From NCBI GenBank assembly GCA_913047795.1, contig CAJWTS010000021.1, positions 1 through 50,134 of the forward strand: a stretch of 50,134 bases of DNA, written 5' to 3'. Of this stretch, positions 24,812 to 33,140 are shown piece by piece. The notes beneath the pieces are model-generated. The model searched no databases and had not been told where the DNA came from. It was given only the letters and a program-made list of their open reading frames with translations. The DNA comes from an uncultured Verrucomicrobiota bacterium. Its GTDB lineage: Bacteria; Verrucomicrobiota; Kiritimatiellia; CAJWTS01. The position numbers and the translations under genes were made by a program. Positions within the stretch are counted from its first letter, which is position 1. Each line of letters opens with the position of its first letter.

Positions 24812-25681
24812 TCATGATGGTTTCGCCCACCGTGAACGCATCTGCTCCCGCTCGGACTCCGTGAAAAAGTGGCGGGCAAATCGCGAATTATAGTAGGTAT
24901 CGAGAAGATCATTGCTCAGGGTTAATGCTTTGGAGAACGCACGGTTGACGTCCCCCATGTGACCATCGCTCGAATTGTTGCGGACAAGTGGATCCGCAAA
25001 TGAACAGCCGACAAACTGCTGCATCGCCGCGGAAAAACTACGAGACAATGAGGACAGCTTGAGAATTAGTAGACGGCCCCGATCCAAGTCTCGGATCTGA
25101 TACCCTTGCTCGTGGGAGAACGGGACGGCGTAGGGGTTCATTCCGAGGAAGGCGCCCAGCTCCTCGTCCATCCAGCCCAGACTGGTTTTGGGTCCGTTGC
25201 TGAAGAACGCGCGTTGCAGGTCGGAAGCGTTCGAGGGGCTTCCTTCCGTGCCGGAATAGCGCCCGACCTGGGCTTCTTTCGCCACGCTTGACACATCCCG
25301 GGCGACGGGATCGCGGACGAGGGTAATCAGGTGCGGCACCGTCGAATCATTGCTGTCGTGTAGGAATTCACGAATCCTGCGAGACCGCCTGTCCGGGTTT
25401 CCCCTGAACGCTTCCCGATCGCGCAACCCCGTTTCCGTCAGGTAGTGCGTGACCCCTATGTGGGTGTAGGGTGCGGTTCGCTGAATGGCATCGCGCAACG
25501 ATACGGTGCCGACACGGCCCATCGTATAAATGATGAAGACCTTTCCTCGAAGCGCGCGCGCGACGACCGGATGGCGAACGCCCCATAGATGCTTCAGGGC
25601 ACGCCGCTTGAACGTGTTCGCGGTCCGTTCTTCTGGGCTCATGAGCCGTTGCATGACGCTAGTCAGTGTCGACCGCAGCAT
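24812..25681 (-). CDS. Sulfotransferase-like protein (NKWYS / putative capsular polysaccharide type)
   Basis: A 289-residue protein of a fourth sulfotransferase branch. After a basic N-terminus, VFIIYTMGRVGTVSLRDAI at about 48-66 has the diverged P-loop (MGRVGTVS) typical of the putative capsular polysaccharide synthesis/NKWYS group. PHLITLVRDPVARDVSSVAK near 115-134 is the 3'-phosphate site. The C-terminal tail ends FFTESEREQMRSRW. The start at ATG 25681 overlaps the ABC exporter by 23 bases; ATG 25654 is an alternative just after the ABC stop. It is the third gene of the operon and probably sulfates the exported glycan. Confidence 0.75.
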   Translation of the reverse strand: MLRSTLTSVMQRLMSPEERTANTFKRRALKHLWGVRHPVVARALRGKVFIIYTMGRVGTVSLRDAIQRTAPYTHIGVTHYLTETGLRDREAFRGNPDRRSRRIREFLHDSNDSTVPHLITLVRDPVARDVSSVAKEAQVGRYSGTEGSPSNASDLQRAFFSNGPKTSLGWMDEELGAFLGMNPYAVPFSHEQGYQIRDLDRGRLLILKLSSLSRSFSAAMQQFVGCSFADPLVRNNSSDGHMGDVNRAFSKALTLSNDLLDTYYNSRFARHFFTESEREQMRSRWAKPS

Positions 25682-27560
25682 CCGCGGCCGTATTGAACTG
25701 TAGTTCGTAGAGATGTTTGTAAAGATCGTTTGTTTTCAGGAGTTCATGGTGGTGACCCACGGCATGGATCCGTCCCGCATCCAACACAGCGATGCGGTCG
25801 GCGTTGACAATGGTGGCCAGTCGATGGGCCACGACGATTCCCGTCATGCCCTGCAGGGCAGTGTCCATCGCATTCTGGATCGCCACTTCCGATTGGGCAT
25901 CGAGCGCACTGGTGGCTTCATCCAGAATCAATATATCGGGGTTGCCGTAGACGGCACGCGCGAGCGCGATGCGCTGACGTTCCCCGCCGGAAAGGCGTTC
26001 GCCCCGGTCTCCGACCGTGGTGTCCAGCCCCGCTTTCATTTCGCTGAGCATGTCGGCAAGATTGGCCACCTCGCAAGCATGTGCGAGCCGATCCTGGTCC
26101 AGCGGACGGCCCAGCAGAATGTTTTCCCGAATCGTGTCGTTGAAGAGAAACGCGTCCTGCGGTACGACGCCGAACAGCGATCGATAGCTCGACCGTGTAA
26201 AGGTGCGCACATCGGTTCCGTCCAGGGAGACTGTTCCCGCGTCAGGATCATACAGCCTGAGGACCATGTTCAGCATTGTGGTCTTGCCACTGCCGCTCGG
26301 GCCAACAATCGCGATCGTCTCACCCTTCTTGACGGACAGCGATACATCAGCAAGTACCGGCTGGTCCCCGTGACTGAAATGGACCGAATCGAACGTCAAC
26401 GCGTTCTGGAAGGCGACCGCTGACTGTGGCCCGTCGGGAATCTGCGGTTGCAGCGAAAAAACACTCACGACACGCGATCCCGCCCCTTGAAGCCCCTTGA
26501 GTCGCACCATCAATCGCCCCAGCGTGGACATGGGCAACACGAGTTGCCCGGCCATGTAAAAGAAGAGGACCATGCCCTGCAGGCTCAGCAACTCATTGAC
26601 CAGCGCATAGTGGCAAATCATGAGAATCAGCGCGGACAGCACGGCGTCGGTAAGAACCCTTGCGGGGTCCTCAAGGTACTTACAAAGAAAAGACCGAAAA
26701 ACCTTGTGCCGTAGTTCTTCGGACGCCGCGGTTACGCGCTTCCCTCCGTACCCTTCGGCGGCGAATGATTTGATGACGAATACGGACTGAACCGCTTCGA
26801 CCAGAGATGCGTTGAATGTCGCGCGTGCCCCGAAGGCCTCGCGTGTGCGTGAGCGCACCCACCCGCCGAAAAAGTGCGTGATTACGAAATGAAAGGATCC
26901 GATCAACAGGATGAGGGTCGTGAGCTGCGCATTCGTCCGAAACAGAATCGCGGCACCGACCGCGATCTGTACCGTGCACTGAATCGCGCCTATGGCGATT
27001 GCGTCGACGGAGAGGGCTACCTTGTTCAAGTCGTTTGCAAAGCGACTGACTAACTCACCCGTTCGTGTGTTGCGGAAGAAACGGAGGCTCAGGCCAAACA
27101 CATGGTTATGCAGCGACGCGATCATGTCGCGGTAGAGCCGCAGACGCACCGACATCGCCGATGTTTTTACAAGCGCCATTAGAGCCGTCGCAAGCAGCGT
27201 GAGCAAGACGTAGGTGAGCGCACAGGCGGCAAATATGCCACCCGGCATGGCGGTCGCCTCTCCCAACAGGCCCTGCAGCGTCGGCCCGACATTGTTGAGC
27301 GTGAGATCCGCCAGGCGTTCGGCGGGGGCGACATCTGATTTCAGCACAACCCCCAGGGCCGGCGCCAGAACCAGCGGGCGCAGACCCAAGATCGCTCCGG
27401 GAATCATGTTAATGAGTGCTAACGTCCCCAGAACGAGTCTGTATGGGCGAATATGCGGTGCCAGCACACGGACGAGGTCGCGAAGGCGTCCATGGTTCTC
27501 CACGCCGCCTGTTGATCCGGCCGTGCCAGGATCCTGAGAACTTTCGTCTTCCTTCATCAC
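25659..27560 (-). CDS. ABC exporter, MsbA-like (fused membrane and ATPase domains)
   Basis: A 633-residue half-transporter. Residues about 40-335 hold six hydrophobic segments with the conserved RTGELVSRFANDLNKVA coupling region. The ATPase follows: Walker A GPSGSGKTTML near 411-421, Q-loop VVPQDAFLFNDTIRENIL, signature LSGGERQRIALARAVYGNP, Walker B ILILDEATSALD and H-loop IVVAHRLATI. Such homodimers flip lipid-linked oligosaccharides, lipid A or similar lipids across the inner membrane. It is the second gene of the operon, 4 bases after the regulator. Because no Wzx or Wzm/Wzt is visible in the window, it is the likely exporter of the glycan or its lipid intermediate. Confidence 0.9.
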   Translation of the reverse strand: MMKEDESSQDPGTAGSTGGVENHGRLRDLVRVLAPHIRPYRLVLGTLALINMIPGAILGLRPLVLAPALGVVLKSDVAPAERLADLTLNNVGPTLQGLLGEATAMPGGIFAACALTYVLLTLLATALMALVKTSAMSVRLRLYRDMIASLHNHVFGLSLRFFRNTRTGELVSRFANDLNKVALSVDAIAIGAIQCTVQIAVGAAILFRTNAQLTTLILLIGSFHFVITHFFGGWVRSRTREAFGARATFNASLVEAVQSVFVIKSFAAEGYGGKRVTAASEELRHKVFRSFLCKYLEDPARVLTDAVLSALILMICHYALVNELLSLQGMVLFFYMAGQLVLPMSTLGRLMVRLKGLQGAGSRVVSVFSLQPQIPDGPQSAVAFQNALTFDSVHFSHGDQPVLADVSLSVKKGETIAIVGPSGSGKTTMLNMVLRLYDPDAGTVSLDGTDVRTFTRSSYRSLFGVVPQDAFLFNDTIRENILLGRPLDQDRLAHACEVANLADMLSEMKAGLDTTVGDRGERLSGGERQRIALARAVYGNPDILILDEATSALDAQSEVAIQNAMDTALQGMTGIVVAHRLATIVNADRIAVLDAGRIHAVGHHHELLKTNDLYKHLYELQFNTAADAAVDTD

Positions 27561-27564
27561 TTGC

Positions 27565-28065
27565 TTAGGTATTTCCGGAAAGCCCCAGGGTCTTCACCAG
27601 TGGACTTCGCATCGCGCGCTCCGCGCCCGCCACCAGGGACCGTGTGCGCTTGACGCGCTTGAGAAGAAAAGCGCCGTCTTCGTCAAGTTCGTTTGCGTCC
27701 AACAACTGCTCCACGGCGTTCAATTCGTCAGATACGCCCAGCACCTTCTGTCCGAGGAACACGCTGACGCCCTGTCCAATGGCCTTGGTTATATTCTCGG
27801 CGCTCTGGTAGTAGGCGCGGCGATCACCGCGCACCCACGAACGCTGAACGAAGCCCCATGTCTCGAGTTGCCGCGTCGCGGTGCTCACCGCCGCCTTACT
27901 CAAGCCCAGCCCTTCGCAGATGCTGTCCAGCGACTGTTCATGCTCAGAAAGGTACAAAAATATGAGTATTTGCCCAAAAATCCGCCCAAGTCCCAGATCC
28001 TGAGTCAGCCGACCAGCCACGTCAATTAGCCGAACCCTGACCTCTTGGTTGTTGTTAGTTTTCAA
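27565..28065 (-). CDS. GbsR/MarR-family transcriptional regulator
   Basis: A 166-residue winged-helix protein. RIFGQILIFLYLSEHEQSLD at about 28-47 leads into the helix-turn-helix ICEGLGLSKAAVSTATRQLE, then the wing VQRSWVRGDRRAYYQSAEN. This matches the GbsR-like branch of MarR regulators. The C-terminal helices form the dimer or sensor part. The frame has no ATG near its beginning; the best start is TTG at 28065, with an in-frame TGA 18 bases upstream. It heads the operon and lies 10 bases from a perfect 20-bp palindrome (28075-28094), so autoregulation is likely. The signal it senses is unknown. Confidence 0.85.
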   Translation of the reverse strand: MKTNNNQEVRVRLIDVAGRLTQDLGLGRIFGQILIFLYLSEHEQSLDSICEGLGLSKAAVSTATRQLETWGFVQRSWVRGDRRAYYQSAENITKAIGQGVSVFLGQKVLGVSDELNAVEQLLDANELDEDGAFLLKRVKRTRSLVAGAERAMRSPLVKTLGLSGNT

Positions 28066-28074
28066 TATTTTGTT

Positions 28075-28094
28075 CTTTCATAATATTATGAAAG
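28075..28094. promoter_or_regulatory. Perfect 20-bp palindrome, candidate operator of the GbsR-like regulator
   Basis: CTTTCATAAT is followed directly by its exact reverse complement ATTATGAAAG with no spacer. It lies 10 bases upstream of the regulator's TTG start, in an A/T-rich stretch with -10-like hexamers (TAATAT, CATAAT). Uninterrupted inverted repeats of this size next to a MarR/GbsR gene are typical dimer-binding operators. Repression of the whole 28065-15196 operon from this site is inferred. Confidence 0.75.
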
Positions 28095-28271
28095 TTGTAA
28101 TCGTACCTGTCTGTAATGGGGCCGTCAAGCGCCAGCATCTAGTTGGTTGAACTTATAAAAATCGAGTTCCGGGTCAGATGGCAGGTGCAAAACAATGGTA
28201 CTGGCGGAGATATTGTTCTATTTTTCCGTGGCCTGAGCAGATCAACAATCAATAAAGGGCGTCATTGATCG
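28095..28271. promoter_or_regulatory. Divergent regulatory gap between the GLycan operon and the methyltransferase-like gene
   Basis: This 177-base gap separates the regulator (minus) from the plus-strand gene at 28272. A/T-rich patches occur near 28150-28165 and 28205-28255. The gene at 28272 has only a weak AAAGGG about 18 bases before its ATG. No second copy of the palindrome is seen. Confidence 0.4.
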
Positions 28272-28841
28272 ATGAAATTTAAAGATTTTGTCATGCCCGC
28301 ACGGGAAGAGCGCATCCTGACAGCGCTGGTTCGGAAAGTCCGGGCGAAGCGTATCGCTGAGTTCGGATGCGGCGGCAGCACTGCACTTTTTGCACAGGCG
28401 ATGGACGGTACCGTGCTATCGTGGGATAATCTGCCCGAATGGATTGATATTGTGCATTCAAATATCAAAGATGAGCCTTGGGCCTCGCGCATAGACATTC
28501 GCCTTTACAGCGTTACGCCGGAGGGCGATAGAAGCATTCCGAAAGATTTGCCGCCCTACGACGGACCCAAATTTGATATGGTCTTCATCGACGGGCCACG
28601 ATCAGCACACGCGACGAGTTTTGGTCGTCACGGGAGCTTTCAGTTCGCAGTCGAGCACACGCGGGAAGGCGGGGTTATCGCCTGGCACGACAACGATCGT
28701 CTGCACGAGCAGGAAATGGTGCTCCAGCATCTTGATTCATTCACAATCCATAACTGGGGACGTATCGGTTGGTGCTGGAAGAAGCCATCGGCTCCTCTGC
28801 ATCGTCTTATCGCACGTATCGAAGATGTGTTGAGACGATAA
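28272..28841 (+). CDS. Class I SAM-dependent methyltransferase-like protein
   Basis: A 189-residue protein. RIAEFGCGGSTALFAQAMDG at about 32-51 is the glycine-rich SAM-binding loop (motif I, E-F-G-x-G-G-S-T), as in short methyltransferases of glycan loci. VLSWDNLPEWIDIV near 53-66 supplies the acidic residue after beta-2, and FDMVFIDGPRSAHA near 100-113 is motif IV (FIDGP). EGGVIAWHDNDR near 134-145 follows as beta-5. The next stretch downstream carries a sulfotransferase remnant. It may O-methylate a sugar of the polymer. The acceptor is not predictable. Confidence 0.72.
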   Translation: MKFKDFVMPAREERILTALVRKVRAKRIAEFGCGGSTALFAQAMDGTVLSWDNLPEWIDIVHSNIKDEPWASRIDIRLYSVTPEGDRSIPKDLPPYDGPKFDMVFIDGPRSAHATSFGRHGSFQFAVEHTREGGVIAWHDNDRLHEQEMVLQHLDSFTIHNWGRIGWCWKKPSAPLHRLIARIEDVLRR

Positions 28842-29000
28842 GCACTGTTTCAATAATCACAACGATAGTGTCCGAGAGTATTTCTCTGCACGACCGAATG
28901 ATCTGCTTGTGATGGATATCTGCGCTGGACAGGGCTGGGAGGTCCTTCGCCCATTTCTGGGTTTCTAAATTCCCGACATGCCCTTTCCGTCGATTCCCAG
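28834..29000 (+). pseudogene. C-terminal remnant of a sulfotransferase
   Basis: Starting just after the methyltransferase-like gene, one frame reads NNHNDSVREYFSARPNDLL, VMDICAGQGWEVLRPFLGF, then TAA at 28966-28968, then IPDMPFPSIPRQVASSF. This is the standard ending of animal-type sulfotransferase-domain proteins (EYF-x-RP-x-DLL, D-I-C-A-G-x-G-W-E-x-L-x-PFLG, P-D-x-PFP). There is no start codon and no PAPS loop. It is the tail of a fifth sulfotransferase whose front is gone and whose last part is cut by a nonsense codon. Confidence 0.75.
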
Positions 29001-29253
29001 GCAGGTCGCAAGCTCTTTCGTCGTTCCGCCGGAGTCACGCGCTGGATATTCAGCGGCCGCGCGGCCAATGCCTTTGACACGTTCTGGAACCAGCGAACGT
29101 CCGTGTCGGCGCTTCCTGTGCATTAGCGATTCCCGTGCAGCCCCTTCTCCTCAAATTCGAAGAAAGACATAATCATCGCGATACCAGTATTCTAGAGTTT
29201 GTGCCGCCACATCATCGGCGACACGGGCTCACCTCAAGTGTCTTTTCTGTTTC
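29001..29253. other. Intergenic stretch without a visible gene
   Basis: Downstream of the sulfotransferase remnant, frames on both strands are short and unconvincing until the stop of the minus-strand membrane protein at 29254. I see no hairpin strong enough to call a terminator. Confidence 0.35.
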
Positions 29254-31626
29254 CTACTCTCGCACCAGGACCACATCTATCGCGTGCACCAGGATGCCGA
29301 GATCAGGCGCGTACCCTCGGGTGCCGTCCAGCGACGGGTCGTACGGTTGTTCGGCGTAGAGTCGATACGTGCCCGTCGCAGGCAATACGGTTGAGTCCGG
29401 CGATCCCTCAATGACACCGCTCGCGCGCATAAAACCGTTGGAGAAGATCAACGCCAGCGGAGGCGCGTCCCAGGGGGCTTGCACCAGGAGACGTTGTAGA
29501 TGATGATCCTTGCGGGTCGGTGCCGAGCCGGCGATCCGCACTTCGACGCGTTCCCCATCGCGTGCAACAGGTCCCACAAAACCACTACCTTCGCGGGACC
29601 ATATCGCCGGTAATCGGCGACCATCCGGAAGCGTGATGGCGCGATCGTGTCGTCCCCATGGCGGACGCAGTGCGAGGAATCCGCCGTCCATGACCTTGTG
29701 CAGGGCAAGGGGAGGGCCGCTCGAACGCGCATCCATGATTGGCAACACGTCAAGCAGTCGCATTTCAAGTTGCTTCACCTTGGGTTTCACCGGCAGCACG
29801 CGCTTGTTGGTGACCCGGTCGAGCGCGATGCGTTCGTGAGATCGCTCGACCAGGCGCACGCCTTCTTCCAGACCCGGGGATGCGAATGCCGTCACGAGGC
29901 AGACGCGTTCCGTCTCTGCGCGGTCGCGCAACCAGGCCACGATCTTGGGCCAGGCGTTCTCGGCGAAGTTGCGCTTGGCAAAGACATGCTTACGGCTGCG
30001 CACCGTGTCGGTGATGCCGTACACCTCGCGTTGGGGTGAAAGCGCGAACGGTACGCTATAGGGGAAATAGTCGAAGAGGGTAAGCGCGTCGCCCAACTGG
30101 CTGTTCACCTTCGCAACCCATTGCGTGGCGCCGGCCTCGTATCGAATCCAATAGGGAGCCGGCCAGCGCGCGGCATTTGCGCCGGCTGCGACGATCAGCA
30201 GAACCGCCACGAGGCCGCGGCCCCAGGTTGGTCGCGTCGCTTCAGGACGTCTGGCGAATCGTGCGCTCACTGTCCCGATCAGGATCGCGAAGAGCCACAA
30301 CACCGGCATGAGTAGGCGCCGCTGAGACCACAGTTCAATGTGTTCCTTGCCGGCCAGGTAGCAGAAGACCGGCAGGCAGCATCCGAGCAACGCGATCATG
30401 GCTTTGGCGTGTACCGCGCCCCGCTTCAAAAGCAGAAATACGAGACTCGTCAACACCAGGAGGCCTAACGGCCACTGCATTCCATTGAGGAGTTCGCTGA
30501 CGAAGCCCTTCTGAATATATGCCGCTTCTCGCGACCACCAGGCGGAGGCTGCAAAGGGAACGCACCAGGCAAGTATCCACCCGCCGACTGCAAGGCGATG
30601 GCCGTTCAGGAGACGCGTCACGGCTTGCGTCCACCAACGCCTGGTGAGAACCAGTATCATGCCACCGCAACCCACGCTGGCGGCGAAGTAGACGGCCAGG
30701 CGATGCGACGGGCTGACGCGAATGTTGTGGAGCAAATTCGACCACGAAGGATTGCCGTAAGGGTGTGTCACGTAGGCGGTCAACAGAACCAGGGGCAGCA
30801 ATCCTATCGCGAAACCGATGAGGTGCAACAAGAGCTCGCGCGGCCGTACGTTGGCCCGCAATACCCATAGCAAGCCCAGGCCGAGCGCGGGCAATAGCAT
30901 GAGGGGATGAAAGGCGGCCGCCAGCCCCAACGCCACAAATGTCGCGACATGGCGCCTGTTTACGGGCGCAACCAGGTTACGCAGCACCGCAAAGCCGACA
31001 AGGATCGCACTTACGGACTCGAGGACGGCACCACGAAACAGCCAGACAGGCAACGGGGACCCCACCAGGAGGGCCACGGCGAAAAGCATTCCCAAGCCAC
31101 CGCCAAGCGCGCCGGCCATCACAAAACAGGTGCCCATAAACAACCAACCGAGGAAGGGCAGAAGGTAGTCGGCGTTTTGCCCGGGAAGAAGCATGTCGAA
31201 GCCGGACATGGCCAGCGGCAAGAGTGGATAGAAGAAGGGGCGGCTGGCGCCCGAGTCCCGGTCGTGAATCTCGTAGATTCGATTGCGGGTATAACGTTCC
31301 GCAAAGGACGGCCGAAAGATCATCCATCTACGGAATTCCTCCGGCAGCGCCTTCCACGCGTCGTCGCTTGCATAGAATCGCTGTTCCTGTTGTATCGATT
31401 GGTTCAGCAATCGAAACGCCGACGTGTCAATGCCCACGAAAGTGTCTTCGTGCGGCCGAAAAAGAAGCAATGCTGCGCACGCCACGCCACCCATGCAGGC
31501 GATGCGGACCGTGCGCGTCTGACGCGTCAGCCCGGGGGCGACGGCTTGCCAGATCTGGAAAATGATTGTGCCGCAGACGCAAAGCAGGAACAGAATAGAC
31601 AATAGACTATAGACCGGCATACTCAT
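29254..31626 (-). CDS. Large polytopic GT-C-like membrane protein
   Basis: A 790-residue integral membrane protein. About twelve hydrophobic segments occupy residues 1-500; the last 290 residues are a soluble, beta-rich extracytoplasmic domain. TFVGIDTSAFRLLNQSIQQE at about 62-81, an acidic residue soon after the second segment, stands where GT-C enzymes carry their catalytic Asp. FFYPLLPLAMSGFDMLLPG near 130-148 is a second typical block. It could use the lipid-linked sugar made by the divergent neighbour at 31759. The 131-base gap 31627-31758 should hold promoters for both. No exact family is assigned. Confidence 0.65.
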   Translation of the reverse strand: MSMPVYSLLSILFLLCVCGTIIFQIWQAVAPGLTRQTRTVRIACMGGVACAALLLFRPHEDTFVGIDTSAFRLLNQSIQQEQRFYASDDAWKALPEEFRRWMIFRPSFAERYTRNRIYEIHDRDSGASRPFFYPLLPLAMSGFDMLLPGQNADYLLPFLGWLFMGTCFVMAGALGGGLGMLFAVALLVGSPLPVWLFRGAVLESVSAILVGFAVLRNLVAPVNRRHVATFVALGLAAAFHPLMLLPALGLGLLWVLRANVRPRELLLHLIGFAIGLLPLVLLTAYVTHPYGNPSWSNLLHNIRVSPSHRLAVYFAASVGCGGMILVLTRRWWTQAVTRLLNGHRLAVGGWILAWCVPFAASAWWSREAAYIQKGFVSELLNGMQWPLGLLVLTSLVFLLLKRGAVHAKAMIALLGCCLPVFCYLAGKEHIELWSQRRLLMPVLWLFAILIGTVSARFARRPEATRPTWGRGLVAVLLIVAAGANAARWPAPYWIRYEAGATQWVAKVNSQLGDALTLFDYFPYSVPFALSPQREVYGITDTVRSRKHVFAKRNFAENAWPKIVAWLRDRAETERVCLVTAFASPGLEEGVRLVERSHERIALDRVTNKRVLPVKPKVKQLEMRLLDVLPIMDARSSGPPLALHKVMDGGFLALRPPWGRHDRAITLPDGRRLPAIWSREGSGFVGPVARDGERVEVRIAGSAPTRKDHHLQRLLVQAPWDAPPLALIFSNGFMRASGVIEGSPDSTVLPATGTYRLYAEQPYDPSLDGTRGYAPDLGILVHAIDVVLVRE

Positions 31627-31758
31627 GGATTGCGCTCATCGCACTATGGGTGGCTTGCGGTGGCCTGTCCATGCTGTTGCGTGGGAATAGTAGCTTGAAC
31701 AGGCGCGAAGGTACGTGTATAGGTTTTTTCCAAGCGCATTGCGCGCCCGGGCCTCAGC

Positions 31759-32505
31759 ATGCAACCGACTCTGCAAAACACGCTCCTTATCATTCCGGCC
31801 TTCAATGAAGAAGCATCCCTCTCCGCCCTGCTTGATGAGATCGAGGATGCCGTGCCCGGGATGGCTGTGCTGATTATCAGCGATGGATCGAGCGATGGCA
31901 CCACCCGAGTCGTTCGCGCCTCAGCGGCGCTCCTGCTTGACCTGCCCTGCAATCTCGGTGTCGGCGGCGCCGTTCAGACCGGCTATCAATACGCCTTCAC
32001 GCACGGTTACGATTTTGCCGTAAGAATCGACGCGGACGGACAGCATCCACCCCGTGAAATTACCAAACTGATGGATCGCATGGCTGAATCCAGCACGAAC
32101 ATGGTCATCGGCTCGCGCTTCCTTGGTGAAACGGAATACAGGAGTACCCTATTCCGATCGTTCGGTATTCGTGCGCTGGCGGCGTTTCTGTCGGTGGTCT
32201 GCCGCAAGCGAGTGACGGATCCGACCTCTGGTTTCCAGTTGATCGACCGCAAGCTGTTGATGGTTTTTTCGTGGTGCTATCCGTCGGAGTATCCGGAGCC
32301 CGAGGCCCTGGCGCTCATTCGTCGACAGGGCTACGAATGCGAGGAGGTCGCGGTTAGTTTTCGCGCACGCTTTTCCGGCGAATCGACGATGACGCATTGG
32401 GGCACCCTGTACTTCACTCTCAAAGTTTTTCTGGCATTGATCATCGATCGTGCGCGCCCGATCGACCCGAAATTCGCCTGCGAAACCATTGTTACGGACT
32501 ACTAG
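31759..32505 (+). CDS. Polyprenyl-phosphate sugar synthase (DPM1-like GT2)
   Basis: A 248-residue GT2 enzyme. TLLIIPAFNEEASLSALLDE begins at residue 8, followed by ISDGSSDGTTRVV (about 40-52), the glycine-rich NLGVGGAVQTGYQYA and the metal site VRIDADGQHPPREI near 92-105. VIGSRFLGETEYRSTLFR and DPTSGFQLIDRKLL near 157-170 complete the DPM/DpgT pattern. It transfers a sugar from a nucleotide donor to polyprenyl phosphate on the cytoplasmic face. It has no membrane segments; the DUF2304 protein encoded 2 bases downstream probably anchors it. GT-C proteins at 9674, 11456 and 29254 are candidate users of its product. Confidence 0.88.
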   Translation: MQPTLQNTLLIIPAFNEEASLSALLDEIEDAVPGMAVLIISDGSSDGTTRVVRASAALLLDLPCNLGVGGAVQTGYQYAFTHGYDFAVRIDADGQHPPREITKLMDRMAESSTNMVIGSRFLGETEYRSTLFRSFGIRALAAFLSVVCRKRVTDPTSGFQLIDRKLLMVFSWCYPSEYPEPEALALIRRQGYECEEVAVSFRARFSGESTMTHWGTLYFTLKVFLALIIDRARPIDPKFACETIVTDY

Positions 32506-32507
32506 CC

Positions 32508-33140
32508 ATGCCGACAGAAAACGAAATCGTCATTCGACTGATTGAATATTGGGCCGCCGCCTGGGTTCCCCGTAGCATCTGCGGAATTGTTGGCGCGCTC
32601 GCCGTATATATTGCCGTCAGCGGACTGTTTAAAAGCAGACTGAATCTTCTGGCCGCGATGCTCTGGATTATCGCTGCGGGGGTCACGTTCTGTTTCGCGT
32701 TCATTCCCGGCGAGACCATTCGTTCCGTTATCGCGCTGGAGTACTACGTTCGCGTGCGGGTTATCATTGCGAGCATCAGTGTCCTGGTCCTTCTGGTGAC
32801 ACTCGAATCGATTCGCCACACGCGACTTAAGGAACGGTACGCAATTCTGTGGATATTCACTGCTTTCGCATTGCTCGTGTGCGCGATGGCTCCGCGTCTC
32901 GTCGATCTTCTTCGCGCGGCGACCGGAATGGGTTATGCCGCCGCGATTGTCGCAGTGGCCTTCACCTTTTTGCTCTTCGTCGCCTTCGACTTTTCGATTT
33001 CGCTGTCGCGCATGCAGGAGAAGAACGCGCAGGTTACTCAGCGTATCGCGTTGCTGCAGCAAGAAATCGAGCAACTGAAGGGGGCCGACGCCCCGGATCA
33101 GGCGACGGATCACCGACAGGAGCCGTCGGCCCGAGGGTGA
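32508..33140 (+). CDS. DUF2304-family membrane protein, partner of the DPM-like synthase
   Basis: A 210-residue protein with four or five membrane segments (about 18-40, 45-63, 77-98, 105-125, 138-160), then a coiled-coil tail (RMQEKNAQVTQRIALLQQEI) and a short charged end. DUF2304 proteins (about 110-130 residues) commonly follow DPM-like GT2 genes and are thought to help anchor or flip the lipid-linked sugar; this copy is longer than usual, with extra membrane segments. ATG 32508 is chosen because it lies just after the synthase stop (32503-32505). Good support comes from context; the family match is by shape and position. Confidence 0.6.
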   Translation: MPTENEIVIRLIEYWAAAWVPRSICGIVGALAVYIAVSGLFKSRLNLLAAMLWIIAAGVTFCFAFIPGETIRSVIALEYYVRVRVIIASISVLVLLVTLESIRHTRLKERYAILWIFTAFALLVCAMAPRLVDLLRAATGMGYAAAIVAVAFTFLLFVAFDFSISLSRMQEKNAQVTQRIALLQQEIEQLKGADAPDQATDHRQEPSARG

